DNA of 16,596 nucleotides from JBAZKK01 sp041650795 (GTDB taxonomy: Bacteria; Omnitrophota; Gorgyraeia; Gygaellales; Profunditerraquicolaceae): assembly GCA_041650795.1 (NCBI GenBank), contig JBAZKK010000024.1, positions 1-16,596 of the forward strand, read 5' to 3'. A program made the position numbers and the translations under genes. Position 1 is the stretch's first letter; every line of letters begins with the position of its first letter. Of this stretch, positions 1-7,102 are shown piece by piece. The notes under the pieces were generated by a model. It saw only the letters and a program-made list of their open reading frames with translations. It did not search any database and had not been told where the DNA came from.

Positions 1-1404
1 CAGGGGGCTGCCGCCTTTGCCGGAGAACTTCACCTCGGCCGGCAATTTTACCGGCAGGTCCCTCTCCGGGACCGGCACAATGCCGCATTTTTGACAGTAG
101 ATGACCGGGATGGGCGTGCCCCAGTAACGCTGCCTTGAAATCAGCCAGTCGCGCAAACGCCAGTTCAATGTCCGCTTGCCAATACCCCTGGCTTCCATCC
201 ACTCCGCAATCTTAATCTTGGCTTCCTGGTTGCTCATCCCGTCAAACTCCCCGGAATTAACCTGGATACCGTCACCTTCGTAAGCCTCATTCAACCCCGC
301 AGGACCTTGTTCAGGCGGCTTGATAACTACCTTTATCGCAAGATTGTGCTCTTTGGCAAAGAGGAAATCGCGCTGGTCATGTGCAGGCACAGCCATAATC
401 GCCCCTGTGCCGTATTCGGTCAAGACATAATCGCCCAGCCAGATAGGTATCTTCTCATTATTGACGGGGTTAACGGCATAGCTTCCGGTAAAAACGCCTT
501 CTTTCTTAAGATCGGCAGAGGTACGGATATCCCTGCTTTCTTTGCTGACCCTATCAATAAAAGCAAGGGCCTCTCTTTCCTGGGGCTTGCCCTTAATCAA
601 ATCCCTTGCCAAGGGGTGTTCCGGAGCCAAAACCATATAGGTTGCCCCGAAAATAGTATCCTGGCGGGTAGTAAAAACCGGGATAAGCACTCCGGTATTT
701 GAATCCTTGAAATAAATCTCAACCCCTTCGCTCCTACCCAGCCAGTTTCTTTGCATGGTAAGCACGCGCTCCGGCCAGTACTTAAGGGTAGAGAGGTCTT
801 CCAGCAACCTCTCCTTGTAATCCGTGATTTTAATGAACCACTGCTCGAGGTCTTTCTGCATGACCTCGCTCTTGCAGCGCCAGCACTTGCCGTCAATTAC
901 CTCTTCATTGGCAAGAGTGGTAAGGCACTCCGGGCACCAGTTCACGTTAGACTCTTTCTTGTAAGCCAGGCCGCGCTCATACATCTTCAGGAATATCCAT
1001 TGGTTCCAACGGTAATAATCCGGCAGGCAGGTTGAGATCTCTCTCGCCCAGTCATAGGAAAAACCCATACGCTTCAACTCCCGGCGCATCCAGCTGATGC
1101 AATTCGTGGTCCAGGTCTCCGGGTGGCTCTTATTCTTGATAGCGGCATTCTCTGCCGGCTGGCCAAAGGCATCAAACCCCATCGGGTGCAGCACATTATA
1201 ACCCTGGGCTGTCTTGAAACGCGCTGCCACGTCTGCGATGGTGTAATTGCGCACATGACCCATATGGATTTTCCCGGAGGGGTAGGGGAACATCTCAAGA
1301 AGGTAATGCTTCGGCCTTTTCCCTTCGGCAGAAACAGAGAAAACCTTGCCCCTCTGCCATCTCCTCTGCCATTTTTCTTCGATCTTCTTGAACGGGTAGC
1401 TCAT
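1..1404 (-). CDS. leuS: leucyl-tRNA synthetase, N-terminal 468 residues (3' end outside window)
   Basis: Class I aminoacyl-tRNA synthetase that charges tRNA-Leu in the cytosol. The reading frame is open from the ATG at 1404 to the window edge, giving 468 of roughly 800-plus residues expected. Visible motifs are the HIGH-type signature PYPSGKIHMGH (41-50), GFDAFGQPAENAA (76-88), a zinc-type pair CPEC (157-160) and CWRC (174-177), and the CP1 editing domain with TTRQDT (245-250) and GTGAIMAVPAHD (332-343). WRLRDWLISRQRYWG (415-429) follows, a segment typical of bacterial LeuRS. The KMSKS loop and anticodon-binding domain lie beyond the left edge. The start overlaps the stop of nfo by 4 bp (ATGA), so the two are probably translationally coupled. 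Oddity: Gln248 stands where the editing motif usually has Pro (TTRPDT). Family assignment is very secure. Confidence 0.96.
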   Translation of the reverse strand, partial: MSYPFKKIEEKWQRRWQRGKVFSVSAEGKRPKHYLLEMFPYPSGKIHMGHVRNYTIADVAARFKTAQGYNVLHPMGFDAFGQPAENAAIKNKSHPETWTTNCISWMRRELKRMGFSYDWAREISTCLPDYYRWNQWIFLKMYERGLAYKKESNVNWCPECLTTLANEEVIDGKCWRCKSEVMQKDLEQWFIKITDYKERLLEDLSTLKYWPERVLTMQRNWLGRSEGVEIYFKDSNTGVLIPVFTTRQDTIFGATYMVLAPEHPLARDLIKGKPQEREALAFIDRVSKESRDIRTSADLKKEGVFTGSYAVNPVNNEKIPIWLGDYVLTEYGTGAIMAVPAHDQRDFLFAKEHNLAIKVVIKPPEQGPAGLNEAYEGDGIQVNSGEFDGMSNQEAKIKIAEWMEARGIGKRTLNWRLRDWLISRQRYWGTPIPVIYCQKCGIVPVPERDLPVKLPAEVKFSGKGGSPL

Positions 1405-2258
1405 CTCTTATTATCTCTTAAGCCGCGCACCACCGCCAGGTTAATGGCGTCGTCGTGGGTGCCTTTCTTAGGCGTCTCCAGGATAAATGGCTTGTTGCGC
1501 AATTGGGGGTGATTAATAATCCTCCTCATCCCCTCTACTCCGATTTTTCCCTTGCCGATATGCTCATGCACGTCGTGGTGCGAACCGAGCCTATCCTTGG
1601 CGTCATTGAGATGGATAAGCTTGACCAGGTCCAGACCGGACATCTTATCAATCTCGGCAAGCATAGCCTCTAAGCCTCCCTCGGTTGATATATCGTAACC
1701 TGCCAGAAATGCGTGCGCGGTATCAATGCAGAACCCCACGCGCTCCCTCCTGGCAAGACCATCTAAGACTGCTTTTTGGTGCGTAAATTTATAGCCGAGC
1801 CAGGAGCCGGAACCAGCGGTATTCTCCAGAAGTATGCCTACCTTGGTATTATTGGTCCTCTCAATAATAATATCAAGGGCCTCTGTTAATCTCTTCAGGC
1901 CCTTCTCCTCGGATGTCTCCTTATGGCTGCCCATATGAGTAACGATGTAATCGGCCTTTAGGGCATGCGCCTCCAGGATATCTTCGATATAGGCCTCAAT
2001 GGATGACTCGTAAAGCCTGGGGTTGGGGGAAGCCAGGTTAATGAGGTACGGCACATGGATGAAAATCGGCCGCACCTTAAGCTGTTCTTCTCTCCTGTTG
2101 AATTCGGAGATATCGTCTTTATTGAGAAAACTCTGGCGCCAGCGTTGCGGGTTGCGCGAAAAAATCTGCATGGTATTGCATCCTAAGTCCTTAGCGCGGC
2201 TGATTGCCTCGTAGATACCTCCTTCGGTAGAGACGTGGACACCTAAGATCATGCTCAT
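1401..2258 (-). CDS. nfo: deoxyribonuclease IV (AP endonuclease)
   Basis: Endonuclease IV cleaves DNA 5' of abasic sites in base excision repair and uses a tri-zinc centre in a TIM barrel. At 285 residues it has the family's normal length. All nine metal ligands of the E. coli enzyme appear in register: His68, His108, Glu145, Asp179, His182, His216, Asp229, His231 and Glu261. They sit in the signature segments GFCIDTAHAFLAGYD (175-189), HLNDAK...GSHHDVHEHIG (216-235) and ILETP (259-263). The ATG at 2258 is chosen because a TAGGGG Shine-Dalgarno-like run lies just upstream and the protein begins like the family; an in-frame ATG two codons later (2252) is an alternative. It is followed by leuS with a 4-bp overlap. 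Function is essentially certain. Confidence 0.96.
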   Translation of the reverse strand: MSMILGVHVSTEGGIYEAISRAKDLGCNTMQIFSRNPQRWRQSFLNKDDISEFNRREEQLKVRPIFIHVPYLINLASPNPRLYESSIEAYIEDILEAHALKADYIVTHMGSHKETSEEKGLKRLTEALDIIIERTNNTKVGILLENTAGSGSWLGYKFTHQKAVLDGLARRERVGFCIDTAHAFLAGYDISTEGGLEAMLAEIDKMSGLDLVKLIHLNDAKDRLGSHHDVHEHIGKGKIGVEGMRRIINHPQLRNKPFILETPKKGTHDDAINLAVVRGLRDNKR

Positions 2259-2269
2259 AAGTAACCCCT

Positions 2270-2297
2270 ATTATACACCAGCGTCCGGAGCGGTCAA
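2270..2297 (-). promoter_or_regulatory. sigma70-like promoter of nfo-leuS
   Basis: On the minus strand TTGACC (2292-2297) and a perfect TATAAT (2270-2275) are separated by 16 bp. Initiation 6-8 bp after the -10 box would fall near 2263, only about 5 nt before the nfo ATG at 2258. The transcript would then be almost leaderless and would lose the AGGGG that could act as ribosome binding site. The boxes are seen directly; use as a promoter is inferred. Confidence 0.55.
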
Positions 2298-2313
2298 GTT
2301 AGTTTACATAATA

Positions 2314-2338
2314 AGAGGGCGGCTTTTGGCCGCCCTCT
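2314..2338 (-). terminator. hairpin terminator after tRNA-Ala
   Basis: A perfect 10-bp inverted repeat AGAGGGCGGC / GCCGCCCTCT with a 5-nt loop. On the minus strand it follows tRNA-Ala by 8 bp and precedes the nfo promoter. The tail on the minus strand is TATTATG, a weak U-tract, so termination is likely but may be imperfect. Confidence 0.65.
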
Positions 2339-2346
2339 ATATAATT

Positions 2347-2422
2347 TGGTGGAGCTGAGGGGGATCGAACCCCTGACCCCTTGCATGCCATGCAAGTGCT
2401 CTCCCAGCTGAGCTACAGCCCC
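2347..2422 (-). tRNA. tRNA-Ala, anticodon GGC
   Basis: Complete 76-nt cloverleaf with encoded CCA. The acceptor stem GGGGCTG pairs with CAGCTCC and contains the G3:U70 pair that marks alanine tRNAs. The D-arm is GCTC...GAGC. The anticodon stem CTTGC/GCAAG encloses ATGGCAT, which gives anticodon GGC (codons GCC/GCU). The T-arm is AGGGG TTCGATC CCCCT and the discriminator base is A73. It is transcribed away from the tRNA-Leu gene and ends in a hairpin. Confidence 0.97.
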
Positions 2423-2550
2423 GCGTATAGTATTCTTATATCCGATGGGCGTACTACGTTGCTTCTGATTACCGGAGTACAGCCCCTTTAATTATCTATT
2501 GACCTGGGATATTTTAGACTATAAAATAGTCTGCGTCAACTTGAAAATTT
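2423..2550. other. spacer between the divergent tRNA genes
   Basis: A 128-bp spacer with promoters expected to fire in both directions. The plus-strand promoter for tRNA-Leu is clear and listed separately. Toward tRNA-Ala only a weak -10 candidate, TATAAG (2435-2440), is seen, without a convincing -35 box. No open reading frame is supported here. Confidence 0.6.
2499..2527 (+). promoter_or_regulatory. promoter of tRNA-Leu
   Basis: TTGACC (2499-2504) and TAAAAT (2522-2527) with an optimal 17-bp spacer place the start near 2534, about 17 nt before the mature tRNA. The -10 box lies in a perfect palindrome, AGACTAT-AAA-ATAGTCT (2516-2532), which could be an operator. Boxes are seen; activity is inferred. 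Confidence 0.65.
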
Positions 2551-2636
2551 GCCGAAGTGGTGGAATGGCATACACGTCGGTCTCAAAAACCGATGGGCGC
2601 AAGCCCGTAAGGGTTCAACTCCCTTCTTCGGCACCA
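2551..2636 (+). tRNA. tRNA-Leu, anticodon CAA
   Basis: An 86-nt class II tRNA with encoded CCA. The acceptor GCCGAAG pairs with CTTCGGC. The anticodon stem TCGGT/ACCGA encloses CTCAAAA, which gives anticodon CAA (codon UUG). A long variable arm GGGCGCAAGCCC is typical of leucine tRNAs, and the T-arm is AAGGG TTCAACT CCCTT. It is the only gene on the plus strand in the window and runs convergently into rlmN, with a palindrome between them. Its charging enzyme, leuS, is encoded 1.1 kb away. Confidence 0.97.
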
Positions 2637-2642
2637 TTTATC

Positions 2643-2716
2643 AGGGACGCTTCTTAAGGTGAAGTTAACCTGTTCCCTAAGGGGGACAGGTTAAGATTGA
2701 CTTAAGAACCGACCCT
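2643..2716. repeat. 74-bp imperfect palindrome at the 3' end of rlmN (GGGAC family, copy 1)
   Basis: Two 35-nt arms (2643-2677 and 2682-2716) around a TAAG loop. The inner 13 bp, TTAACCTGTTCCC / GGGGACAGGTTAA, pair fully with one G-U. The outer part AGGGACGCTTCTTAAG pairs with AGGGTCGGTTCTTAAG read from the other side. The right arm contains the stop codon and last codons of rlmN. It lies between the convergent tRNA-Leu and rlmN genes and lacks a U-tract. Outer and inner arm sequences match the palindrome at 8616-8692, which suggests a dispersed REP-like element. Confidence 0.75.
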
Positions 2717-3731
2717 CTTTTATTCGGAGCTGGCCACAGGCAGCCTCAATATCCTGGCCGCGCGTCTTTCTCAAGGTAGAATGCAACCCGTGCCTGGAGA
2801 GATAACCCTTAAAATACAGGGTATCCAGTTTATTCGGAGGCTCAATACGCAGTTCTTTGATGGGATTGGCCGGAATAAGGTTAACCTTACAATTGAACCC
2901 CTCTAGGAGCACGCAGAGTTTCCCGGCGCTTTTTAAATCCGCGTTCAGTCCGTTTATCAGGACGTACTCAAAAGTAATCTGGCGGTTGGTTTCTTTAGCG
3001 TAATCGCGGCAGGCGCGGATTAATTCCTTAAGGGGATATTTTTTATTTACCGGCATAAGCGAAGAGCGGACTTTATCGTCGGCAGCATGCAAGGAAACCG
3101 AAAGCTCCACCTGCAGCCCCTCGCCGGCCAGCCTCTTGATAGCGGGGATTAAGCCGCAGGTGGAAATGGTAATCCTGCGCGCGCCGATATTCAAGGCCTC
3201 TCTTGAATTTATGATGCGGATGGCTTTCATTACGTTATCGTAATTATCCAGCGGCTCGCCTGTCCCCATAAATACCAAGTGGCTAAGTTTCCCGGCCGCC
3301 GAATTATTCTTAAGATATAAAATTTCCTCCAGCATCTCGGCACAGCTTAAATCCCTCTTGAATCCTCCGACGGCGCTGGCGCAGAAACGGCAGGCGAACC
3401 TGCAGCCTGCCTGGGTAGAGACGCAGCCGGTTACCCTGCCTTCCGCCGGGATGCTTACTGCCTCAACGCTATTTCTGTCGCCAAGCTCGAAAAGAAACTT
3501 CCCGGTTGAATCCCGCGACTGACGCCTCTTGATTAGCTTCAGCCCAGAAAGACAAAAGTTATCCTTGAGGCGTTTTCTTAAACCGTCTGCAAGGTCGGTC
3601 ATAGCATCAAAATCAGAAACGCCCTTTTTATAAAGCCAGGAAAAAATCTGGCGTCCGTGAAAAACAGGCACTCCCCATTTCTTTAAAACTGTCTCCAACT
3701 CTTTAAGGGTTAGGTTCCTGATGTTTTCCAT
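2691..3731 (-). CDS. rlmN: dual-specificity 23S rRNA/tRNA adenine-C2 methyltransferase RlmN
   Basis: Radical-SAM methyltransferase that methylates C2 of A2503 in 23S rRNA and A37 of some tRNAs. It is 346 residues, a normal length. The 4Fe-4S ligands form CxxxCxxC at Cys110, Cys114 and Cys117. The GTGEPLDNY motif near residue 155 binds SAM, and Cys332 in AACGQL is the cysteine that is transiently methylated. The CxxxCxxC spacing, GTGEP and the AACGQL Cys mark RlmN/Cfr-type enzymes; the N-terminal half reads as RlmN rather than the resistance enzyme Cfr. It lies 21 bp downstream of the EF-G fusion gene, so the two are probably cotranscribed. Oddity: its last six or seven codons and its stop are encoded by one arm of a palindromic repeat, so the extreme C-terminus (GRFLSQS) is probably acquired. 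Confidence 0.94.
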   Translation of the reverse strand: MENIRNLTLKELETVLKKWGVPVFHGRQIFSWLYKKGVSDFDAMTDLADGLRKRLKDNFCLSGLKLIKRRQSRDSTGKFLFELGDRNSVEAVSIPAEGRVTGCVSTQAGCRFACRFCASAVGGFKRDLSCAEMLEEILYLKNNSAAGKLSHLVFMGTGEPLDNYDNVMKAIRIINSREALNIGARRITISTCGLIPAIKRLAGEGLQVELSVSLHAADDKVRSSLMPVNKKYPLKELIRACRDYAKETNRQITFEYVLINGLNADLKSAGKLCVLLEGFNCKVNLIPANPIKELRIEPPNKLDTLYFKGYLSRHGLHSTLRKTRGQDIEAACGQLRIKEGRFLSQS

Positions 3732-3752
3732 CTTCTAAGCTCTAAGGCGGGA

Positions 3753-6700
3753 TTATTTATTCGCGGCTTCTTTTTTCTTGCGGACCTCTTCCAGGATTTT
3801 AGCGGCGACCTCCTGGGGTACCGGCAGGTATTTTTTGAATTCCATGGTCCCGCTTGCCCTGCCGCTGCTTAAGGAACGCAGGTTCGTGACGTAACCGAAC
3901 ATCTCGGCAAGGGGGGCCTCGGCAGTGATAATCTTCTGGTTGTTCTTGAAATCTATGTTCAGGACGCGCCCCCTCTTTGAGCAGATATATCCGACAATGG
4001 TATTGGCCGATTCTTCAGGAGTAGTAACCTCAAGGGACATATATGGTTCTAACAGCGTGGGCCCGGCGTGCAAAACACCCTGCTTAAAACATTCTATCGA
4101 GGCGATCTTGAATGCCAGCTCCGATGAGTCTACCTCATGGAAGGAGCCGTCCACCAGGTTCACCCTAAGGTCCACTACCGGATAACCTGCGTAAGGCCCT
4201 TTCTTAATTGCCTCATTGACTCCTTTCTCAACCGCCGGGATAAAATTACGCGGGATTGCCCCGCCTTTGATGCTATCAACAAATTCAATCCCCTTGGCGG
4301 GCTCCAGGGGAGACATTTCAAAAACCACATGGCCGTACTGGCCGCGGCCACCGGACTGCTTGATGTGCTTGTATTCCTCGCTGGCGTCCTTGCTGATAGT
4401 CTCGCGGTAGGCGACCTTGGGCTGGCCGACCTCAGCCTCAACTCCAAACTCTTCTTTAAGTCTATCCACGATAATCTCTAAATGCAACTCTCCCATTCCG
4501 GTAAGAATTGTCTCTTTGGTCTCTTCATCGCTCTGCACCACAAACGTAGGGTCCTCTTCGCAGAGGCGCGCCAGACCTTTGCCGAGCTTATCCTGGTCCG
4601 AGCGGGTCTTAGGAGTAATGCTCAGGGAAATAACGGGGGTTGGGAAACGCATCGCCTCAAGCAATATGGGATTGTCCGGATCGGAAAGGGTATCTCCGGT
4701 AATGGTATTATTCAACCCTACCAGACCCACAATCTCCCCGGCATAGGCGAACTCGCGGTTCTCCTTCTGGTTGGCGTGCATCTGCACGATCCTGCCGATC
4801 CTCTCTTTTTTATTCTTGGTGGTATTAAGTACGTAGGAGCCGGACTCCAGCACCCCTGAATAGATACGGGTGTAAACCAGCTTTCCGATGTGCGGGTCAG
4901 ACTGCACTTTGAATGCCAGGCCTGAAAAAGGTTCTTTGGGGTCCGGCTTTCTCTCCATCTCTACCCCGGGATCCTTAGGAAGATTACCCCTTACCGGTGG
5001 AACGTCCATCGGAGACGGCAGGTACATCGTAACCGCATCCAATAGCTGCTGCACCCCCTTATTCTTAAAAGAAGAACCACAGATGACAACAACCGCTTTA
5101 TTGGCGACCGTTGCGCGGCGGATGGCGGCAATAAGCTCTTCGCTGGTGATGGAATCGGGGGCCTCAAGATATTTTTTGGTCAGGGAGTCATCAAGCGAGG
5201 CCGCCCGCTCAATCATGATGTGGCGGTATTCTTTGGCTTTCTCCTGGTATTCCGACGGGACATCCTCCAGATGAAAATCCTTGCCCAGGGTATCGTCTTC
5301 AAAAACGCAGGCCTTCATCTGGACAAGGTCAATGATGCCCCGGAAATTATCCTCGGCCCCCAAGGGAATCTGCACGGGTATGGCGTTAGCGTTAAGTTTT
5401 CCCTTCATGGCGCCAAGCACCGCAAAGAAATCCGCCCCGGTGCGGTCCATCTTATTTACGAAAGCTATCTTGGGAACCCCGTATTTATCAGACTGCCGCC
5501 ATACTGTCTCGGATTGCGGCTGCACCCCCCCTACGGCGCAGAAGACTGCGACTGCTCCGTCTAAAACCCGCAGGGAACGCTCTACTTCTACCGTAAAATC
5601 AACGTGGCCGGGGGTATCAATAATATTAATGCGGTGATCCTTCCAGAAACAGGTAGTGGCAGCCGAGGTAATAGTAATACCCCTTTCCTGCTCCTGCTTC
5701 ATCCAGTCCATCTGGGCCTTTCCGTCATGGACCTCACCGAGCTTGTGGGTTCGCCCGGTGTAAAAAAGAATCCTTTCGGTAGTGGTGGTCTTACCGGCAT
5801 CAATGTGCGCCATAATGCCGATATTACGCATCTTGGAAAGGTCTACTTCCACCCGGCGGGTAGACTTCTTTTCCTCCTTGGTTTTCTCTGCCTCCCGAGA
5901 ATCCTCTGGCTCTTGGGGCTTAGCTGCTTCTTCAGGCACAGACGCAGAAGAAAGCTCTGCCTCCTGAGACGGGGGAACATCAGTAACCTGTTCTTCAGCA
6001 GGCGACTCTTCCTGGGCAGGAGCGACAGCAGCTTGTTCCGTGACCTGCGGTATCTCCTCCCTAGAGGCTTCACGGATAGGAACCTCGGGGGCAACTGCCT
6101 GCTCTCCCCCTCCGGCGACCTCAGGCGCCAAGGGTTCAGGGACAGCGGATTCCGGTATTACGGATTTTTCGGGTGATGGCGACTCTGATTCAGTTTTCTT
6201 CTCGGTTGCTTCCGGAGCCGACGCCGGCCGGGAAACAGGATGAGCGCTAAGCTCAAGAAGCTGCTCATTCAATTCCTTGATCTTATCCTCTTTGGACTTA
6301 AACCTCTCCTCTAAGGTAGCCAGTTCTTCTTCCAGCTTGCTATATTCTTCATTTAAGGCATTGAATTCTTTCTTGGGAACCCATTCGCTCTCCTCGGATG
6401 CCTTCTTTATCCCGGCAATGGTCTTCTCAAGCCCCCTGATGTTATCCTCGCGTTTTTTAATCTCCTCGGCGTGCCATTCCAATTTATGGCGCAGTATCTC
6501 TATGGACTCGGATTTCTCTTTAATCTCCTGCTCCAGGGCCTGGGTATTAAGGCTTATATCGCGTATGTCACGGGTTAAATCCACGTTTTTGCTGAAAACC
6601 TCGGTAAGCTCCTTTTCTTTCTGTTTGAGCTCTTTCTCAAGATTATCGCGCTCCTCCTTTATCTTGGCTACAAACTCCTGGTCCTTCTTAACCCATTCCT

Positions 6701-6998
6701 CGCGCTTACCCAAGGATCCTTTCAATTCCTGCTCGCGCTTCCTGGTATTTTCCAATTCGCTCTCGGTAGTCAAAGAAGTAGACTTGAGTTTCTCCATCTC
6801 CTTGCGCAAATCAGCCAACTCAGCCTTCAGACGCTCAATCTGTTGCTTTTTGTCGCGTATCTCCTGGTCCTTTGATAATTCCTTGAACCTTTTTTTCTCG
6901 TCGGCGCCTTGCTGGCTCCTCGCAGCCCAGGCAGCGTAGATGGTCAGAATCACGACACAGGCAATGGCAATTTTAAATCCCAGCGATATGATATCCAT
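3753..6998 (-). CDS. fusA: membrane-anchored coiled-coil / elongation factor G fusion protein
   Basis: One uninterrupted frame of 1081 codons. Residues 7-25 form a hydrophobic N-terminal membrane segment followed by RSQQ. Residues 30-250 are charged and heptad-like, a long coiled coil. Residues 251-382 are a Pro/Ala/Glu/Ser-rich linker. From about 383 there is a full-length EF-G of about 699 residues: AHIDAGKTTTTE (397-408), RGITITSAATT (439-449), DTPGH (461-465), NKMD (515-518), GSSFKNKG, the domain IV segments SGGRGQYGHV and GPYAGYPVVDLRV, and domain V with EMFGYVTNLRS. EF-G catalyses ribosomal translocation with GTP, and all GTPase motifs are intact. The ATG at 6998 is preceded by a promoter. 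A GTG at 5850-5852 (codon 383), 20 nt after AAGGAGG (5873-5879), could start a free EF-G. Ordinary EF-G has no such N-terminus, and I know no precedent for this architecture. The EF-G identity is secure; the fused state rests on the continuous frame. Confidence 0.93.
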   Translation of the reverse strand: MDIISLGFKIAIACVVILTIYAAWAARSQQGADEKKRFKELSKDQEIRDKKQQIERLKAELADLRKEMEKLKSTSLTTESELENTRKREQELKGSLGKREEWVKKDQEFVAKIKEERDNLEKELKQKEKELTEVFSKNVDLTRDIRDISLNTQALEQEIKEKSESIEILRHKLEWHAEEIKKREDNIRGLEKTIAGIKKASEESEWVPKKEFNALNEEYSKLEEELATLEERFKSKEDKIKELNEQLLELSAHPVSRPASAPEATEKKTESESPSPEKSVIPESAVPEPLAPEVAGGGEQAVAPEVPIREASREEIPQVTEQAAVAPAQEESPAEEQVTDVPPSQEAELSSASVPEEAAKPQEPEDSREAEKTKEEKKSTRRVEVDLSKMRNIGIMAHIDAGKTTTTERILFYTGRTHKLGEVHDGKAQMDWMKQEQERGITITSAATTCFWKDHRINIIDTPGHVDFTVEVERSLRVLDGAVAVFCAVGGVQPQSETVWRQSDKYGVPKIAFVNKMDRTGADFFAVLGAMKGKLNANAIPVQIPLGAEDNFRGIIDLVQMKACVFEDDTLGKDFHLEDVPSEYQEKAKEYRHIMIERAASLDDSLTKKYLEAPDSITSEELIAAIRRATVANKAVVVICGSSFKNKGVQQLLDAVTMYLPSPMDVPPVRGNLPKDPGVEMERKPDPKEPFSGLAFKVQSDPHIGKLVYTRIYSGVLESGSYVLNTTKNKKERIGRIVQMHANQKENREFAYAGEIVGLVGLNNTITGDTLSDPDNPILLEAMRFPTPVISLSITPKTRSDQDKLGKGLARLCEEDPTFVVQSDEETKETILTGMGELHLEIIVDRLKEEFGVEAEVGQPKVAYRETISKDASEEYKHIKQSGGRGQYGHVVFEMSPLEPAKGIEFVDSIKGGAIPRNFIPAVEKGVNEAIKKGPYAGYPVVDLRVNLVDGSFHEVDSSELAFKIASIECFKQGVLHAGPTLLEPYMSLEVTTPEESANTIVGYICSKRGRVLNIDFKNNQKIITAEAPLAEMFGYVTNLRSLSSGRASGTMEFKKYLPVPQEVAAKILEEVRKKKEAANK

Positions 6999-7034
6999 AT
7001 ATTCTGCCTAATATTGGGGAATCTTTTGATATAA

Positions 7035-7063
7035 AGTATACTATTTAACGCCTGTTATTGCAA
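7035..7063 (-). promoter_or_regulatory. promoter of the EF-G fusion gene and rlmN
   Basis: On the minus strand TTGCAA (7058-7063) and TATACT (7035-7040) are separated by exactly 17 bp. The predicted start near 7028 gives a leader of about 29 nt before the ATG at 6998. The only nearby ribosome binding candidate is a modest TTAGG about 8 nt upstream of the ATG. The position supports initiation at codon 1 of the fusion rather than only at the internal EF-G start. Confidence 0.6.
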
Positions 7064-7102
7064 GAATTTAAAAAGACTGATGGTGTAACTGGGAGGCTGA
7101 TT

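Noticed and set aside
2442..2486. Short matches to the tRNA genes in the spacer: CCGATGGGCG (2442-2451, also in tRNA-Leu) and TACAGCCCC (2478-2486, also the tRNA-Ala 5' end)
   Set aside because: Matches of 9-10 nt without flanking similarity or a cloverleaf; too short to claim a degraded tRNA or attachment site.
2691..3731. Cfr-type antibiotic resistance methyltransferase
   Set aside because: Length, N-terminal domain and overall sequence read as housekeeping RlmN, and it sits in a translation-gene context.
6277..6939. 220-codon plus-strand open frame rich in Ser and Leu
   Set aside because: Antisense image of the coiled-coil part of the EF-G fusion; Lys/Glu codons read backwards give Ser/Leu/Phe runs.
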